DNA of 64,000 nucleotides from Sulfurimonas sp. GTDB lineage: Bacteria > Campylobacterota > Campylobacteria > Campylobacterales > Sulfurimonadaceae. Shown here piece by piece: positions 8,633 to 17,885 of this stretch (its first letter is position 1; the number at the start of each line of letters is the position of its first letter). A program made the translations under genes and the position numbers. Below the pieces are notes generated by a model. It searched no databases, was not told the origin of the DNA, and saw nothing but the letters and a program-made list of their open reading frames with translations. The DNA lies in contig NZ_JAQTLY010000003.1 of the NCBI RefSeq assembly GCF_028714655.1, forward strand, positions 62,001 through 126,000, read 5' to 3'.

Positions 8633-9106
8633 ATGAAGTGGATGCGTGATGAAGAGTATATGGAACTCACAGGGCTTGAACTCTCTGCTATAGATGATCT
8701 GGCAGGCAGAGGAAAACTTACCACAAAAGTAGAAAACGGAGTAAGATACATTGACCCGTCTAAAGGCAGCGGAGAAGTAGTTCCCGTCCAACTCAGAGAG
8801 CTCTCTTTTCACAATACCAAAGAGATGTTGGTACAGCCCCAATTTGTTGAAAAAACCATAGGTACGATAATAAATCTTCATGAAAAAGTTCTTGACGCAA
8901 AAGATGAAACTCTAAAAGCAGTCAGAGTCGAAAATGAGTTTTTAAGAGAGGCTTTGGCTTCTCTTCAAGAGCTATACGATGAAGACAGAACAACTATACA
9001 TACGCTTCAAGAGCAGCTAAAACTTTCACAGCAAGAAGTTGAATTTATGAGAAGAAAATATAAACTTATGTGGAATAAAGCTATAGAAGAACACACAAGC
9101 AACTAA
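8633..9106 (+). CDS. Coiled-coil protein, DUF3972-like
   Basis: A 157-aa cytoplasmic protein of unknown function. Residues 1-45 look like a small DNA-binding or helix-turn-helix-like head (MRDEEYMELTGLELSAIDDLAGRGKL), and residues about 75-150 form a long heptad-rich coiled coil (ETLKAVRVENEFLREALASL). It resembles the Campylobacterota family I remember as DUF3972; this is from memory. Its stop overlaps the start of the DUF89 gene by one base (TAATG), so the two are probably made together. Confidence 0.75.
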   Translation: MKWMRDEEYMELTGLELSAIDDLAGRGKLTTKVENGVRYIDPSKGSGEVVPVQLRELSFHNTKEMLVQPQFVEKTIGTIINLHEKVLDAKDETLKAVRVENEFLREALASLQELYDEDRTTIHTLQEQLKLSQQEVEFMRRKYKLMWNKAIEEHTSN

Positions 9107-9963
9107 TGACGATAGATGAAGCTTGTATAAGCTGTATAATAAATCAGAGCGTTAAAGTTGCAAATGCCATACACGCAGATGATTTGCTCTCAAAGAGACT
9201 GACATCCACCGTTGAAGAGATGAGCAAATCTTTCTCTTACAATGACGCTCCGCCTGAAATAGCTTCTTATGTCTATGAAGAGATGGCGCGCATAGCCCAT
9301 AAAACAGACTTGTATGATGAGGTTAAAGAACTCTCGACAAAAAAAGCGCTCTCATTTGTCCCGTTTTTAAAAGAAAAACTTTTTACATCCCAAAACAGGC
9401 TTTTAACCGCTACAAAAATAGCAGTAGCAGGAAATGTTATAGATTTGGCGGCAGAGGTTGAATTTGATTTGGATGAAGAGTTAGAGAAGATATTTCATAC
9501 GGAGTTTGCCCACGATGATTTTGCTCTCTTTGGGGAGAAGCTAAAGAGTGCAAAGAGTGTTTTGGTAGTCGGTGATAATGTCGGAGAACATATATTTGAC
9601 TATCTGTTTATAGAAACGCTCAAAGAGTTTTATCCAAATACCGTATTTTCGTATATGGTTAGAGGAAATCCAATCATAAACGATGTGACTATAAAAGAGG
9701 CGGCAGAAGCAGGATTTGATAAGATTTGTGAAGTAGTCGACAGCGGCGTAAACACTCCGGGTTTTACATACAATCGAGCAAACTCCTACTCAAAAGAGCT
9801 TTTTGACGGTGCAGATTTGGTTATAAGCAAAGGGATGGGAAACTATGAGTGTATGAGTCCCTCACACAGAAAAGATATCTGCTTTTTGTTAAAGGTAAAG
9901 TGCGGTGTCGTTGCAACATCTCTGCAAAAAGAGATAGGCGATATCATCTGTAAGATGAGTTGA
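9106..9963 (+). CDS. DUF89 / ARMT1-like damage-control phosphatase family protein
   Basis: A 285-aa protein with the N-terminal ACISCI cysteine motif and the C-terminal core seen in DUF89 proteins: VLVVGDNVGEHIFDYLFIETL (metal-binding Asp and Asn), then a DVT segment and GADLVISKGMGNYE. Family members are metal-dependent phosphatases that remove phosphate from damaged or surplus sugar phosphates, or O-methyltransferases in eukaryotes; the substrate here is unknown. Coupled to the upstream gene by TAATG and followed by glyQ after 129 bases. Confidence 0.85.
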   Translation: MTIDEACISCIINQSVKVANAIHADDLLSKRLTSTVEEMSKSFSYNDAPPEIASYVYEEMARIAHKTDLYDEVKELSTKKALSFVPFLKEKLFTSQNRLLTATKIAVAGNVIDLAAEVEFDLDEELEKIFHTEFAHDDFALFGEKLKSAKSVLVVGDNVGEHIFDYLFIETLKEFYPNTVFSYMVRGNPIINDVTIKEAAEAGFDKICEVVDSGVNTPGFTYNRANSYSKELFDGADLVISKGMGNYECMSPSHRKDICFLLKVKCGVVATSLQKEIGDIICKMS

Positions 9964-10002
9964 GCTAAAGCTTTGGTTTGATACAATATCGCAATTAAAA
10001 CA

Positions 10003-10063
10003 GATTGCTTCGTTACACTCGCAATGACCGTCATTGTGAAACTTTGAAAAAGCCGCGGCAATC
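10003..10063. repeat. Nested intergenic palindrome (GATTGC...GCAATC family)
   Basis: Outer arms GATTGC (10003-10008) and GCAATC (10058-10063) enclose a perfect inner palindrome CAATGAC-c-GTCATTG (10022-10036). It lies wholly between the DUF89 gene and glyQ. A related pair of arms occurs at 55716-55757. Confidence 0.6.
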
Positions 10064-10092
10064 CAAAAGCATTATAATCAAGGGATATTTTC

Positions 10093-10974
10093 ATGATAAC
10101 TTTTAGCTCCATGTTACTAAAACTACAACAATTTTGGATGGAACAGGGGTGCAATATCGTTCAGCCCTACGACATTCCAGCAGGTGCGGGGACATTTCAT
10201 CCGGCTACATTTTTGCGCTCACTAGATTCTACCCCATGGTCGGTTGCTTATGTTGCACCAAGCCGTCGTCCGACAGACGGAAGATACGGCGAAAATCCAA
10301 ATCGCCTTGGAAGCTACTATCAGTTTCAAGCACTCATCAAACCATCTCCAGACAACATTCAAGAGCTTTATCTAAAGTCGTTAGAGTATCTCGGGCTTGA
10401 TGTAAAAAACCATGATATCAGATTTGTTGAAGACAACTGGGAGTCGCCGACACTCGGAGCGTGGGGTCTTGGCTGGGAAGTCTGGCTTAACGGCATGGAA
10501 GTAACGCAGTTTACTTACTTTCAGCAAGTAGGCGGAATAGAGTGCAATCCTGTTGCAGTCGAGATAACTTACGGAACAGAGAGACTTGCTATGTACTTGC
10601 AAGGCGTAGATACCGTTTTTGACATCGTTTGGGGTGAAAATGAGCATGGAAAAACGCTTTACCGCGATGTCCACAAAGAAGCAGAAATTGAGTTTAGCAA
10701 GTACAACTTTGAAGTGGCAGACACGGCGATGCTTTTTGCGGAGTTTAACGCAAAAAGCCAAGAGTGTCTAAAAACGCTAGAAGCCGGACTTCCTCTTCCT
10801 GCATATGACCTCTGTATGATGGCAGCAGGAACTTTCAATGTGCTTGATGCCAGAAAAGCCATCAGCCAGACAGAAAGACAAAACTACATCCTAAAAATCC
10901 GCGAACTCTCAAAAGGATGCGCAGAACTCTATAAAGCGCAGGAAGTTGAGAGAAATAAGAGGGTTAAGGGGTAA
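10093..10974 (+). CDS. glyQ: Glycine-tRNA ligase alpha subunit
   Basis: Catalytic alpha subunit of the alpha2-beta2 bacterial glycyl-tRNA synthetase. The 293-aa protein begins with the typical [37 protein letters not shown] and contains class II motif 2 ([27 protein letters not shown]). Length is normal. The beta subunit gene glyS is not adjacent, as is common in this phylum. AGGGA precedes the ATG at good spacing. A TATAAT at 10073 is too close to that ribosome site to be an obvious promoter, so expression probably comes from upstream. Confidence 0.98.
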   Translation: MITFSSMLLKLQQFWMEQGCNIVQPYDIPAGAGTFHPATFLRSLDSTPWSVAYVAPSRRPTDGRYGENPNRLGSYYQFQALIKPSPDNIQELYLKSLEYLGLDVKNHDIRFVEDNWESPTLGAWGLGWEVWLNGMEVTQFTYFQQVGGIECNPVAVEITYGTERLAMYLQGVDTVFDIVWGENEHGKTLYRDVHKEAEIEFSKYNFEVADTAMLFAEFNAKSQECLKTLEAGLPLPAYDLCMMAAGTFNVLDARKAISQTERQNYILKIRELSKGCAELYKAQEVERNKRVKG

Positions 10975-10976
10975 AG

Positions 10977-10999
10977 TATGACAATTTGTCATATTTTTT
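10977..10999 (+). terminator. Rho-independent terminator after glyQ
   Basis: TATGACAA and TTGTCATA form a perfect 8-bp inverted repeat, starting two bases after the glyQ stop and followed directly by TTTTTT. It isolates the housekeeping operon from the restriction module. Confidence 0.85.
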
Positions 11000-11023
11000 A
11001 GAAAATTAAATACTTTTAGTTAC

Positions 11024-11050
11024 TATAAAACCTAATTTCATTTAGGGGAA
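11024..11050 (+). promoter_or_regulatory. Promoter and ribosome-site hairpin of the restriction module
   Basis: A TATAAA box (11024-11029) is followed by CCTAA-tttcat-TTAGG (11031-11046), whose right arm includes the AGGGG ribosome-binding site of the methyltransferase. Folding would hide that site. Regulation is inferred only. Confidence 0.35.
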
Positions 11051-11054
11051 TAGT

Positions 11055-12371
11055 GTGAAACTACCAAATTTATTTACATACAACTACAAAGATGAGTTAA
11101 ATATGAATATGCAAATATCGCAATTATTATCCATTAGGACTATTGAATTATTTGCAGGAGTTGGCGGTTTTAGACTTGGTTTAGAAAAAGCTAGTTTAAA
11201 AAATAAATTTTATAGAGTAGTTTGGAGCAACCAGTGGGAGCCTTCTACAAAAACTCAACATGCTTCTGATATATATTGTGCTAGATTTGGGTATGAAAAT
11301 CACTCAAATGAAGATATTTCTACAGTTAATGCGGCAGATATTCCTGAGCATGATTTACTTGTAGGCGGTTTTCCATGCCAAGACTATTCTGTTGCGAGTA
11401 CTCTAAAAAATTCACACGGCATTATTGGTAAAAAAGGTGTTCTTTGGTGGGAAATTTACAGAATTTTAGAGCAAAAAAAAGATAAAGCACCTAAATATTT
11501 AATATTAGAAAATGTGGATAGGCTTTTAAAATCCCCTGCTTCTCAAAGAGGTAGAGATTTTGCAATTATATTATCGTCATTAAACTCTCTTGGCTATGGG
11601 GTTGAGTGGAGAGTTATAAATGCAGGTGATTATGGGATGCCGCAAAGAAGACGAAGAATTTTTATAATGGGATATAAAAAAGGGACTTCTCAATACAATC
11701 TTTTGAAAAATAATTTACCTATAGAGATATTTAATAGTGAAGGAGTTTTTGCAAAAGCATTTCCCATTAATGAAGTTGAATCAAAGAATATTATTACAAA
11801 AAAATTAAGCTCAGATTTAGTAGATATTACACAAAACTTCAATAAAGAAACCCCAAAAAATAATGCTTTTTTAGATGCTGGATATATGATTGATGGTATT
11901 TATTATACTTGTAAAATTACACCAAACTATAATGGAGAAACAAAAATATTAAAAGATATTTTAGAAGATGAAAGCAATATACCAAAAGATTTTTATATAG
12001 ATGAAGAAGATTTGAAAAAATGGGAATATCAAAAGGGTGGAAAATCTTTTGAACGAACAAATAAAACAACTGGACATGTATATAATTATAGTGAAGGAAG
12101 TATGAGTTTCCCTGATAGTTTAGACAAACCTGCGAGAACTATAATAACTGGAGAAGGAGGTGCAAGTGCCTCAAGATTTAAACATGTTGTTTGTGTAAAT
12201 GGAAGATATAGAAGATTAACCCCTATTGAACTTGAACGGGCAAATATGTTTCCAGATAATCATACAGCAGGTGTTAGCGATACTAAAAGAGCATTTTTGA
12301 TGGGAAATGCTTTGGTTATTGGTATTGTTGAAAGATTGGGAAAAATTTTACTTGAAAGCGATAGTTTATGA
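11055..12371 (+). CDS. DNA cytosine-5 methyltransferase, partner of a Sau3AI-like enzyme
   Basis: Methylates cytosine at carbon 5 using SAM. The 438-aa protein has motif I ELFAGVGGFRLGLE (31-44), motif IV GGFPCQDYS with nucleophile Cys108, motif VI LENVDR (ENV 152-154), motif VIII MPQRRRRIFI, and motifs IX-X ending RRLTPIELERANMFPDNHT and MGNALV. The start is GTG, chosen for AGGGG five bases upstream. The gene overlaps the endonuclease by four bases. Composition is clearly more A+T-rich than flanking genes, suggesting transfer. The predicted target, GATC, is inferred from the partner enzyme. Confidence 0.93.
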   Translation: MKLPNLFTYNYKDELNMNMQISQLLSIRTIELFAGVGGFRLGLEKASLKNKFYRVVWSNQWEPSTKTQHASDIYCARFGYENHSNEDISTVNAADIPEHDLLVGGFPCQDYSVASTLKNSHGIIGKKGVLWWEIYRILEQKKDKAPKYLILENVDRLLKSPASQRGRDFAIILSSLNSLGYGVEWRVINAGDYGMPQRRRRIFIMGYKKGTSQYNLLKNNLPIEIFNSEGVFAKAFPINEVESKNIITKKLSSDLVDITQNFNKETPKNNAFLDAGYMIDGIYYTCKITPNYNGETKILKDILEDESNIPKDFYIDEEDLKKWEYQKGGKSFERTNKTTGHVYNYSEGSMSFPDSLDKPARTIITGEGGASASRFKHVVCVNGRYRRLTPIELERANMFPDNHTAGVSDTKRAFLMGNALVIGIVERLGKILLESDSL

Positions 12372-13762
12372 TTCAATTACCTTATGATATAAACAATAAA
12401 CACTCAATCGTTGGGTATGCTAAAAAACTTATAAATCAAACACTTAGAATAAAATGTGGTGAAATAGTAACTAAAGATAAAACAAATAAAGGCGGATTTG
12501 GGCAATTATTAGAAAAGCATTATTTTTTGTACGAGCCAAATTCTGATAGTGAAGCAGATTTTAAAGAAGTTGGACTTGAGTTAAAATCATCTCCAATGAA
12601 ACAACTCAGAAAATTGCAATATGTTTCAAAAGAAAGACTAGTCTTAAATATTATAAATTATAATGAAGTGATTAGTCAAAACTTCAATAATAGTTCTTTT
12701 TGGAAAAAAAATAGTAATTTATTGTTGGTATTTTATCTTTATGAGATTGACAAAGAAAAAATTGATTATCGTATTGAAATTGTTGATGAATGGACTTTTC
12801 CTGATATTGATTTAGAAATTATTAAGAAAGATTGGAATGTTATTTTTCAAAAAATAAAAGATGGTAAAGCTCATGAACTTTCTGAAGGTGATACACTTTA
12901 TCTGGGAGCTTGTACAAAAGGAAGTAAGGGTGGAAATTTACGAGAACAACCAAACAGTAATGTAAAAGCGAAACAACGAGCTTACTCTTTGAAACAAGGA
13001 TATGTAAATCATATTATTGCTACTTTGGTTGATAATAAAAAAGAAAATTATGGTAAGTTGATTTCATCATTGGCGATTGCGAAAACAACTTCTTTAGAAG
13101 ATATTGTAGTGTCAAAATTTCAAAAATACTATGGTAAAACAATTATTCAAATTCAAAAAGAACTTAATGTCGAACTCAATTCAAAAGCAAAGAATTTTAA
13201 TGCAAATATTACAAAATCAATATTAGGAATCGAATTAAAAGATGAGATTGAAGAATTTAAAAAAGCGGATATTATTGTAAAAACAGTAAGGCTGGATGAT
13301 AAAGATTTGCCAAAAGAAGATATTTCTTTTCCCGCTTTTAGATTTGAAGAAGTTATTAAAGAGACTTGGGAAAGTTCTAGTTTCAAAAGTATTTTGGAGC
13401 AAAAATTTTTATTTATATTTTTCAAATATGAAGATAAAGAGTTAAAATTACAAAAAGTGAAATTTTGGAATATGCCTTTTAATGATATAAAAGAAGCAAG
13501 AAAAATGTGGCTTAAAACTAAATGTGTCATTAGAAATGGAAATATTGTACAAGAAATTAAATATGATAAAAATGGTAAAGAAAATAGACTGACAAATTTT
13601 CCAAATAAAAAATTCAATCATATTTCTCATGTTCGACCACATGCATTAAACAGTAATGATGTTTATCCACTACCAAAACCTGATAATCTTACAAAAGCTA
13701 ATGAATATACAAAACATTGTTTTTGGCTTAATAATACTTATGTACAACAAATTTATTTGTAA
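12368..13762 (+). CDS. Type II restriction endonuclease, Sau3AI/MutH fold
   Basis: A 464-aa protein, close to Sau3AI in length (about 490). The N-terminal half has the MutH-type site: GGFGQLLEKHYF with Glu50, then Asp64, Glu71 and Lys73 in DFKEVGLELKSSP, matching the D-x6-E-x-K spacing of MutH. The C-terminal half repeats a MutH-like layout (FPAFRFEEVIKETWESS) without a catalytic triad, as in Sau3AI where it is an allosteric domain. Cleavage at unmethylated GATC is inferred. Overlaps the methyltransferase by ATGA, so both are translated together. Confidence 0.88.
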   Translation: MIQLPYDINNKHSIVGYAKKLINQTLRIKCGEIVTKDKTNKGGFGQLLEKHYFLYEPNSDSEADFKEVGLELKSSPMKQLRKLQYVSKERLVLNIINYNEVISQNFNNSSFWKKNSNLLLVFYLYEIDKEKIDYRIEIVDEWTFPDIDLEIIKKDWNVIFQKIKDGKAHELSEGDTLYLGACTKGSKGGNLREQPNSNVKAKQRAYSLKQGYVNHIIATLVDNKKENYGKLISSLAIAKTTSLEDIVVSKFQKYYGKTIIQIQKELNVELNSKAKNFNANITKSILGIELKDEIEEFKKADIIVKTVRLDDKDLPKEDISFPAFRFEEVIKETWESSSFKSILEQKFLFIFFKYEDKELKLQKVKFWNMPFNDIKEARKMWLKTKCVIRNGNIVQEIKYDKNGKENRLTNFPNKKFNHISHVRPHALNSNDVYPLPKPDNLTKANEYTKHCFWLNNTYVQQIYL

Positions 13763-13790
13763 AACTAATATAAACCATATAGGAATGTTT

Positions 13791-14234
13791 ATGCCGATAT
13801 CAAGAGAATTAGCACTTAAAATTTTAAGATATTTGTTAGATAATTCATCTTTTTACTTTCCATTTAAAATTGTTTGCATAAATTTTGATGAAGATGATGA
13901 GTTATATGATGTTGAGATTTCCCAAGAGATGCTTGATGAAATTCTAAGTAATGGTGAGTTTAAAGATTTTGAGCTAGTAGAAAATTTACAACATTTAGAT
14001 TTACAAACATTACAATTGATGTCAAAAGGCTTTATTGAAAAGATAATTTATGATGATGCTCTCAATAAAATCGAAACAGCAGCAAAAGAGTACAAAAATC
14101 TTTGGAAGAGAGATGTTTGTGAATCTGTGAAAATAGAAGAGTATGGTTTTAATGAATTTCTTGGTGGAAAAGCAGAGGGTTTTGAAGAGTCTTTGGAGAT
14201 TTTAAAAGAGTATATATCTAAAAACCATATATGA
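13791..14234 (+). CDS. Unrecognised acidic protein downstream of the restriction enzyme
   Basis: A 147-aa soluble protein, MPISRELALKILRYLLDN at the start, with an acidic middle (FDEDDELYDVEISQEMLDEIL) and a helical C-terminus. I recognise no domain. The longer frame starting at 13656 would overlap the endonuclease gene; ATG 13791 is chosen because AGGA lies eight bases upstream. It is 28 bases past the endonuclease stop, shares its low G+C, and may belong to the same module, but this rests on position alone. Confidence 0.65.
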   Translation: MPISRELALKILRYLLDNSSFYFPFKIVCINFDEDDELYDVEISQEMLDEILSNGEFKDFELVENLQHLDLQTLQLMSKGFIEKIIYDDALNKIETAAKEYKNLWKRDVCESVKIEEYGFNEFLGGKAEGFEESLEILKEYISKNHI

Positions 14235-14316
14235 ACATCTGTTCGTATTTAAAAAAAGCTAAAAATCTTAAAAATAGTGTATTATTAGGAATACATTCTT
14301 TATTTAGGAAATAAAT

Positions 14317-15600
14317 ATGGATTCAATTCTTTTAGAAGATAATGGGCATTGGGTAAATCAGAGTATATACGGCGATTTTGTCTCAAGAGAGATTTTAGAT
14401 AAAGCTATCAAATATCTTGGCACAAAAGAGATTTTGGCTCTTTTGGGGGCTAGACGGGTAGGGAAGAGCACTTTGGCAAAATTGCTTATTCGTGAGCTGT
14501 TAAAGAGTGTTGAAGCAAAAAATATATTTTTTATCAATTTGGAAAAACCGGAATTTATTCCGTACAAAGATGACGCTTCGTATCTTGGAGTGATTTTTGA
14601 TGCGTACTTAAAACTTGCAAATCCAAACAGAGAGAAGAAGATATATTTTTTTATAGATGAGGTACAAATATTTCAAAATTGGGAAATCTTTGTAAAATCA
14701 AAATATGAGAACTTAAATATTAAGTTCATCATAACCGGCTCAAACGCATCGCTTTTAACTTCAAACTATGCAACCGTTTTAACGGGCAGGGTGTTAAGGC
14801 TTGAGATACATAGTTTTAATTTTAGGGAATTTTTACATTTTAAAAATATAGATTTTTCCACAAAAATCCAAAGAACGGCAAATAAAATCGAGATAAGCAG
14901 AGCTGTGGATGAGTACCTCAAATGGGGCGGATACTACTCGGTGATATCAAATAGCGATGAAATGTTAAAAAAAGAGTATCTCAAGAATGTGGCTGAAGAT
15001 ATCATACTAAAAGATATAGTTCCAAGATACAATATAAAAAGCTCTCAAATCATAAGAGACCTCTTTTATTATCTTGTCTCAAATGCTGCAACCACACTAA
15101 ACTACAGCTCATTGGCTAAAAAACTCAGTGTTGATCCAAAAATGATAAAAGAGTACATTGGCTATTTTGAAGATAATTTTTTAATCCATACTATTTCGGC
15201 GTATCACGATAAACTGACCTCGCAAATAAAATCTGCTAAAAAACTATATTTGAGTGATAACGGTTTTTTAAATTTAGGAGTAAACAGAACAAAAAATCTA
15301 GGTACTGCTTTAGAGAATTTGGTGTTTAACGAACTCTACAAAAAAGATGAAAAAGTTACATACAGGAAAGATAATCAAGAGGTCGATTTTTATGCGCAAA
15401 AGAGGTTGTATCAAGTGGCATATGATATAAGTGATGAAAAAACAAAAAAGAGAGAGTTAAATGCTTTTGGAGAGTTTAAAAAAGAGGATGATAGATGTAT
15501 CTTGATAACTTATGATGCAAATGAAACAATCCTCGGTGTTGAAATATTAAGCATAGATAGATTTTTGCTTGAGGATGATAAAGGTTTAAATATTGAGTGA
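14317..15600 (+). CDS. AAA ATPase with C-terminal DUF4143 domain
   Basis: A 427-aa protein with Walker A GARRVGKST near residue 43, Walker B YFFIDEVQIF near 110, and the FIITGSNASLL sensor segment, then a DUF4143-type C-terminal half (LENLVFNELYKKDEKVTYRKDNQEVDFYAQ) whose D-x-Y end resembles the nuclease-like core found in this family. Biological role is unknown for the family. It overlaps the following helicase gene by eight bases, which suggests joint translation. A second, diverged member is at 27150. Confidence 0.82.
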   Translation: MDSILLEDNGHWVNQSIYGDFVSREILDKAIKYLGTKEILALLGARRVGKSTLAKLLIRELLKSVEAKNIFFINLEKPEFIPYKDDASYLGVIFDAYLKLANPNREKKIYFFIDEVQIFQNWEIFVKSKYENLNIKFIITGSNASLLTSNYATVLTGRVLRLEIHSFNFREFLHFKNIDFSTKIQRTANKIEISRAVDEYLKWGGYYSVISNSDEMLKKEYLKNVAEDIILKDIVPRYNIKSSQIIRDLFYYLVSNAATTLNYSSLAKKLSVDPKMIKEYIGYFEDNFLIHTISAYHDKLTSQIKSAKKLYLSDNGFLNLGVNRTKNLGTALENLVFNELYKKDEKVTYRKDNQEVDFYAQKRLYQVAYDISDEKTKKRELNAFGEFKKEDDRCILITYDANETILGVEILSIDRFLLEDDKGLNIE

Positions 15601-17830
15601 AACCCTAATAGGTCAAATCGACAAAATCCTTTTTGAAGAGGATGGTTTTTTTATAGCCGTTTTAAAGAGCGGTGAGAAGATAAGCGGTACATATTTTGAG
15701 AGTAGCGTTTCGCACTTAAAAGATTCTGCTATCACGCTAAAAGGGTATTGGGATGAGCATAAAAAATACGGTAAAACTTTTAAGTTTGAGCATATAAAAG
15801 TAAACCAAAATGAGCTTTTTTTCTTTTTAAACAAAATCATAAAAGGGCTTACAAAAAAACTTACCGCCGAGCTTATAGAGCATTTTGGAAATGAGGGGCT
15901 TGTTGAGATTTTGGATAATGACATCGAGCGGCTTTTGGAGTTTAGCGGTATCAAAGAAAAAAAACTCAAAAAGATACAGACTTCTTGGAAAAAATTTCGT
16001 TCTATGCGTAAAATCGGAGAGTTTTTGGCACCTTACGATGTAACTCCCGCACTTCTTACGACTATTGCAACGGCTATGAGAGATGTTGAAGAGCCGTGTG
16101 AGAAGATAAAAAACAACCCCTACATTTTAACTTCCATAAACTCCATAGGTTTTAAAAGAGCCGATGAACTCTCCCTTAGGATGGGCGTAAAAAAAGATGA
16201 TGAAAACCGTATAAGTTCGGCTATGGACTATCTGCTTTTAAACTATTGTGAAGGACACGGCAACTCATGCGTGGCAAAAGAGATACTTTTTGGCGAACTT
16301 GATACGCTGCTGCTCTTTAGCGACAAAAACTACCTTTATGAGGCGATTTTGGTGGAGAGGGTAAGCGAGGGAAGCATAGTTTTGATGAAAAATAACCGCC
16401 TCTCTCCCGCACGGCTTTATGATGCGGAGAAGTTTTTATATGATGAGTTCAAGCGAAGAGCAAAGCAGGATAACGGCGGTTTTGTGAAAGACCTTGACGA
16501 ATTTTTAAAAGAGAGCCAACTGCAACTCGGCGAGCAGCAAAAAGAGGCGGTGCAAAAGATAAACGACGGCGCATCTCTGCTTTTTTTGGTCGGATATGCG
16601 GGAACGGGAAAGAGTACGACATCAAGAACCATTCTCAATCTTTTAAATACAAAGTACGACAAAAAAGAGATTATCACATGCGCTCTCAGCGGCATAGCAT
16701 CGCAACGCATCGCCGATACGACGGGCTATGAGAGTGCGACTATTCAGTCTTTGCTAGTAAAATTTGAAGATAGAGATGATTTTCCATACTCCGTAGTACT
16801 CATAGACGAAGCCTCTATGATAAACTCCTCTCTTTTTGCAAGATTGATAAAAAAAGTGAGTAAAAATGCGATACTTATAGTTGTCGGCGATGACGCACAG
16901 CTCCCTCCAATCGGAGCGGGAAATATTCTAAGCGATGTTTTGACGCTCTCTCTTGCACCCATCGTAAAACTCACAAAGATTTACAGGCAAAGTGAAGATA
17001 AAGCCATAACTGTTATCGCAAACGATGTGCGAACAGGTATGGTGCCGGAGTATAAAAAAGAGTATGAAGATTTTGAGTTTATAGATATCTCATTGCAAAA
17101 CTATTATGTGCTAAAAAATCAACTCTCTCAAAAAGAGCTTCAAGAATTCAGAGAGGAAAACTCCGCACAAATAGTTGCCGAGATTGCCCATAAAGTCGTG
17201 GAGTCGATTGAGAAAGCAAGATATAGACTAAACAACAAGCAGATAAAAGAGTATCTAAACTATTTTCAAGTCATTACTCCGATGAAAGGCGGCACACTTG
17301 GCTCAAACAACCTAAACATAGTTTTGCAGGAGTATTTCAACCCAAACCCTAAAAAGTGCGTAAAAAAAGGCGGAGTAGAGTTTAGGCTGATGGATAAAGT
17401 AGTTCACACGAAAAATGAAAATATGACCTCTTGGAGCGGCGAGGGGTACAAAAATGGCGAGGATTCGGCACTTAGACGCATATATAACGGTATGAGCGGA
17501 CTTATTTTTAAGATAGAAGAGGATGATGAACAAGTGGCAGTTTTTTATCCGAATGAAGATATTGTAGTCGTTTATGAGTATGAGGAGCTTCGTAGCCATC
17601 TTATGCTCTCATATGCGCTTACTATCCATAAAGTCCAAGGTATGGAGTACGACATAGTAGTTATTCCTATGAGTTTTTCGCACTACATTATGCACAATAC
17701 AAAACTTATATACACCGCTATAACAAGAGCAAAACACCGCTGTATTGTTATCGGCGAGAGTATGGCATTTGAGAGTGCATGTAAAAAGCTTGAAGTAACC
17801 GCAAGAGATACGGTGCTTTTAGAACTATAA
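15593..17830 (+). CDS. RecD2-like ATP-dependent DNA helicase
   Basis: A 745-aa SF1B helicase. The N-terminal part (GQIDKILFEEDGFFIAVLKSGEKISGTYF) and the helix-hairpin-helix region around ILDNDIERLLEFSGIKEKKLKKI match RecD2, as do Walker A LVGYAGTGKSTTS near 335, Walker B VVLIDEASMI, the GDDAQLPPIGAGN motif III, and the C-terminal SYALTIHKVQGMEYD and YTAITRAK motifs. No recB or recC is nearby, so it probably acts alone in repair. The start is TTG, placed by the eight-base overlap with the ATPase gene and an AAAGG site. Confidence 0.85.
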   Translation: MSETLIGQIDKILFEEDGFFIAVLKSGEKISGTYFESSVSHLKDSAITLKGYWDEHKKYGKTFKFEHIKVNQNELFFFLNKIIKGLTKKLTAELIEHFGNEGLVEILDNDIERLLEFSGIKEKKLKKIQTSWKKFRSMRKIGEFLAPYDVTPALLTTIATAMRDVEEPCEKIKNNPYILTSINSIGFKRADELSLRMGVKKDDENRISSAMDYLLLNYCEGHGNSCVAKEILFGELDTLLLFSDKNYLYEAILVERVSEGSIVLMKNNRLSPARLYDAEKFLYDEFKRRAKQDNGGFVKDLDEFLKESQLQLGEQQKEAVQKINDGASLLFLVGYAGTGKSTTSRTILNLLNTKYDKKEIITCALSGIASQRIADTTGYESATIQSLLVKFEDRDDFPYSVVLIDEASMINSSLFARLIKKVSKNAILIVVGDDAQLPPIGAGNILSDVLTLSLAPIVKLTKIYRQSEDKAITVIANDVRTGMVPEYKKEYEDFEFIDISLQNYYVLKNQLSQKELQEFREENSAQIVAEIAHKVVESIEKARYRLNNKQIKEYLNYFQVITPMKGGTLGSNNLNIVLQEYFNPNPKKCVKKGGVEFRLMDKVVHTKNENMTSWSGEGYKNGEDSALRRIYNGMSGLIFKIEEDDEQVAVFYPNEDIVVVYEYEELRSHLMLSYALTIHKVQGMEYDIVVIPMSFSHYIMHNTKLIYTAITRAKHRCIVIGESMAFESACKKLEVTARDTVLLEL

Positions 17831-17853
17831 GGACTATTTTATAAATATAGATT

Positions 17854-17859
17854 TATAAT
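17854..17859 (+). promoter_or_regulatory. Probable -10 box of the epimerase/amr operon
   Basis: Perfect TATAAT, 27 bases before the epimerase ATG and 24 bases after the helicase stop. It probably starts an operon running through the four following plus-strand genes. Confidence 0.45.
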
Positions 17860-17885
17860 GACTCATCTTAAGTGTGGAGTTTTAC

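Noticed and set aside
10072..10085. TATAAT before glyQ as a promoter
   Set aside because: The predicted transcript start would fall on the ribosome-binding site, leaving no usable leader; read-through from upstream is more likely.
13153..13617. 154-aa minus-strand frame rich in Phe, Leu and Ser opposite the restriction endonuclease
   Set aside because: Apparent hydrophobicity comes from the complement of Lys- and Glu-rich A+T codons; the plus-strand gene has a MutH active site.
17312..17599. 95-aa minus-strand frame within the RecD2-like gene
   Set aside because: Antisense to helicase motifs, with no ribosome site.
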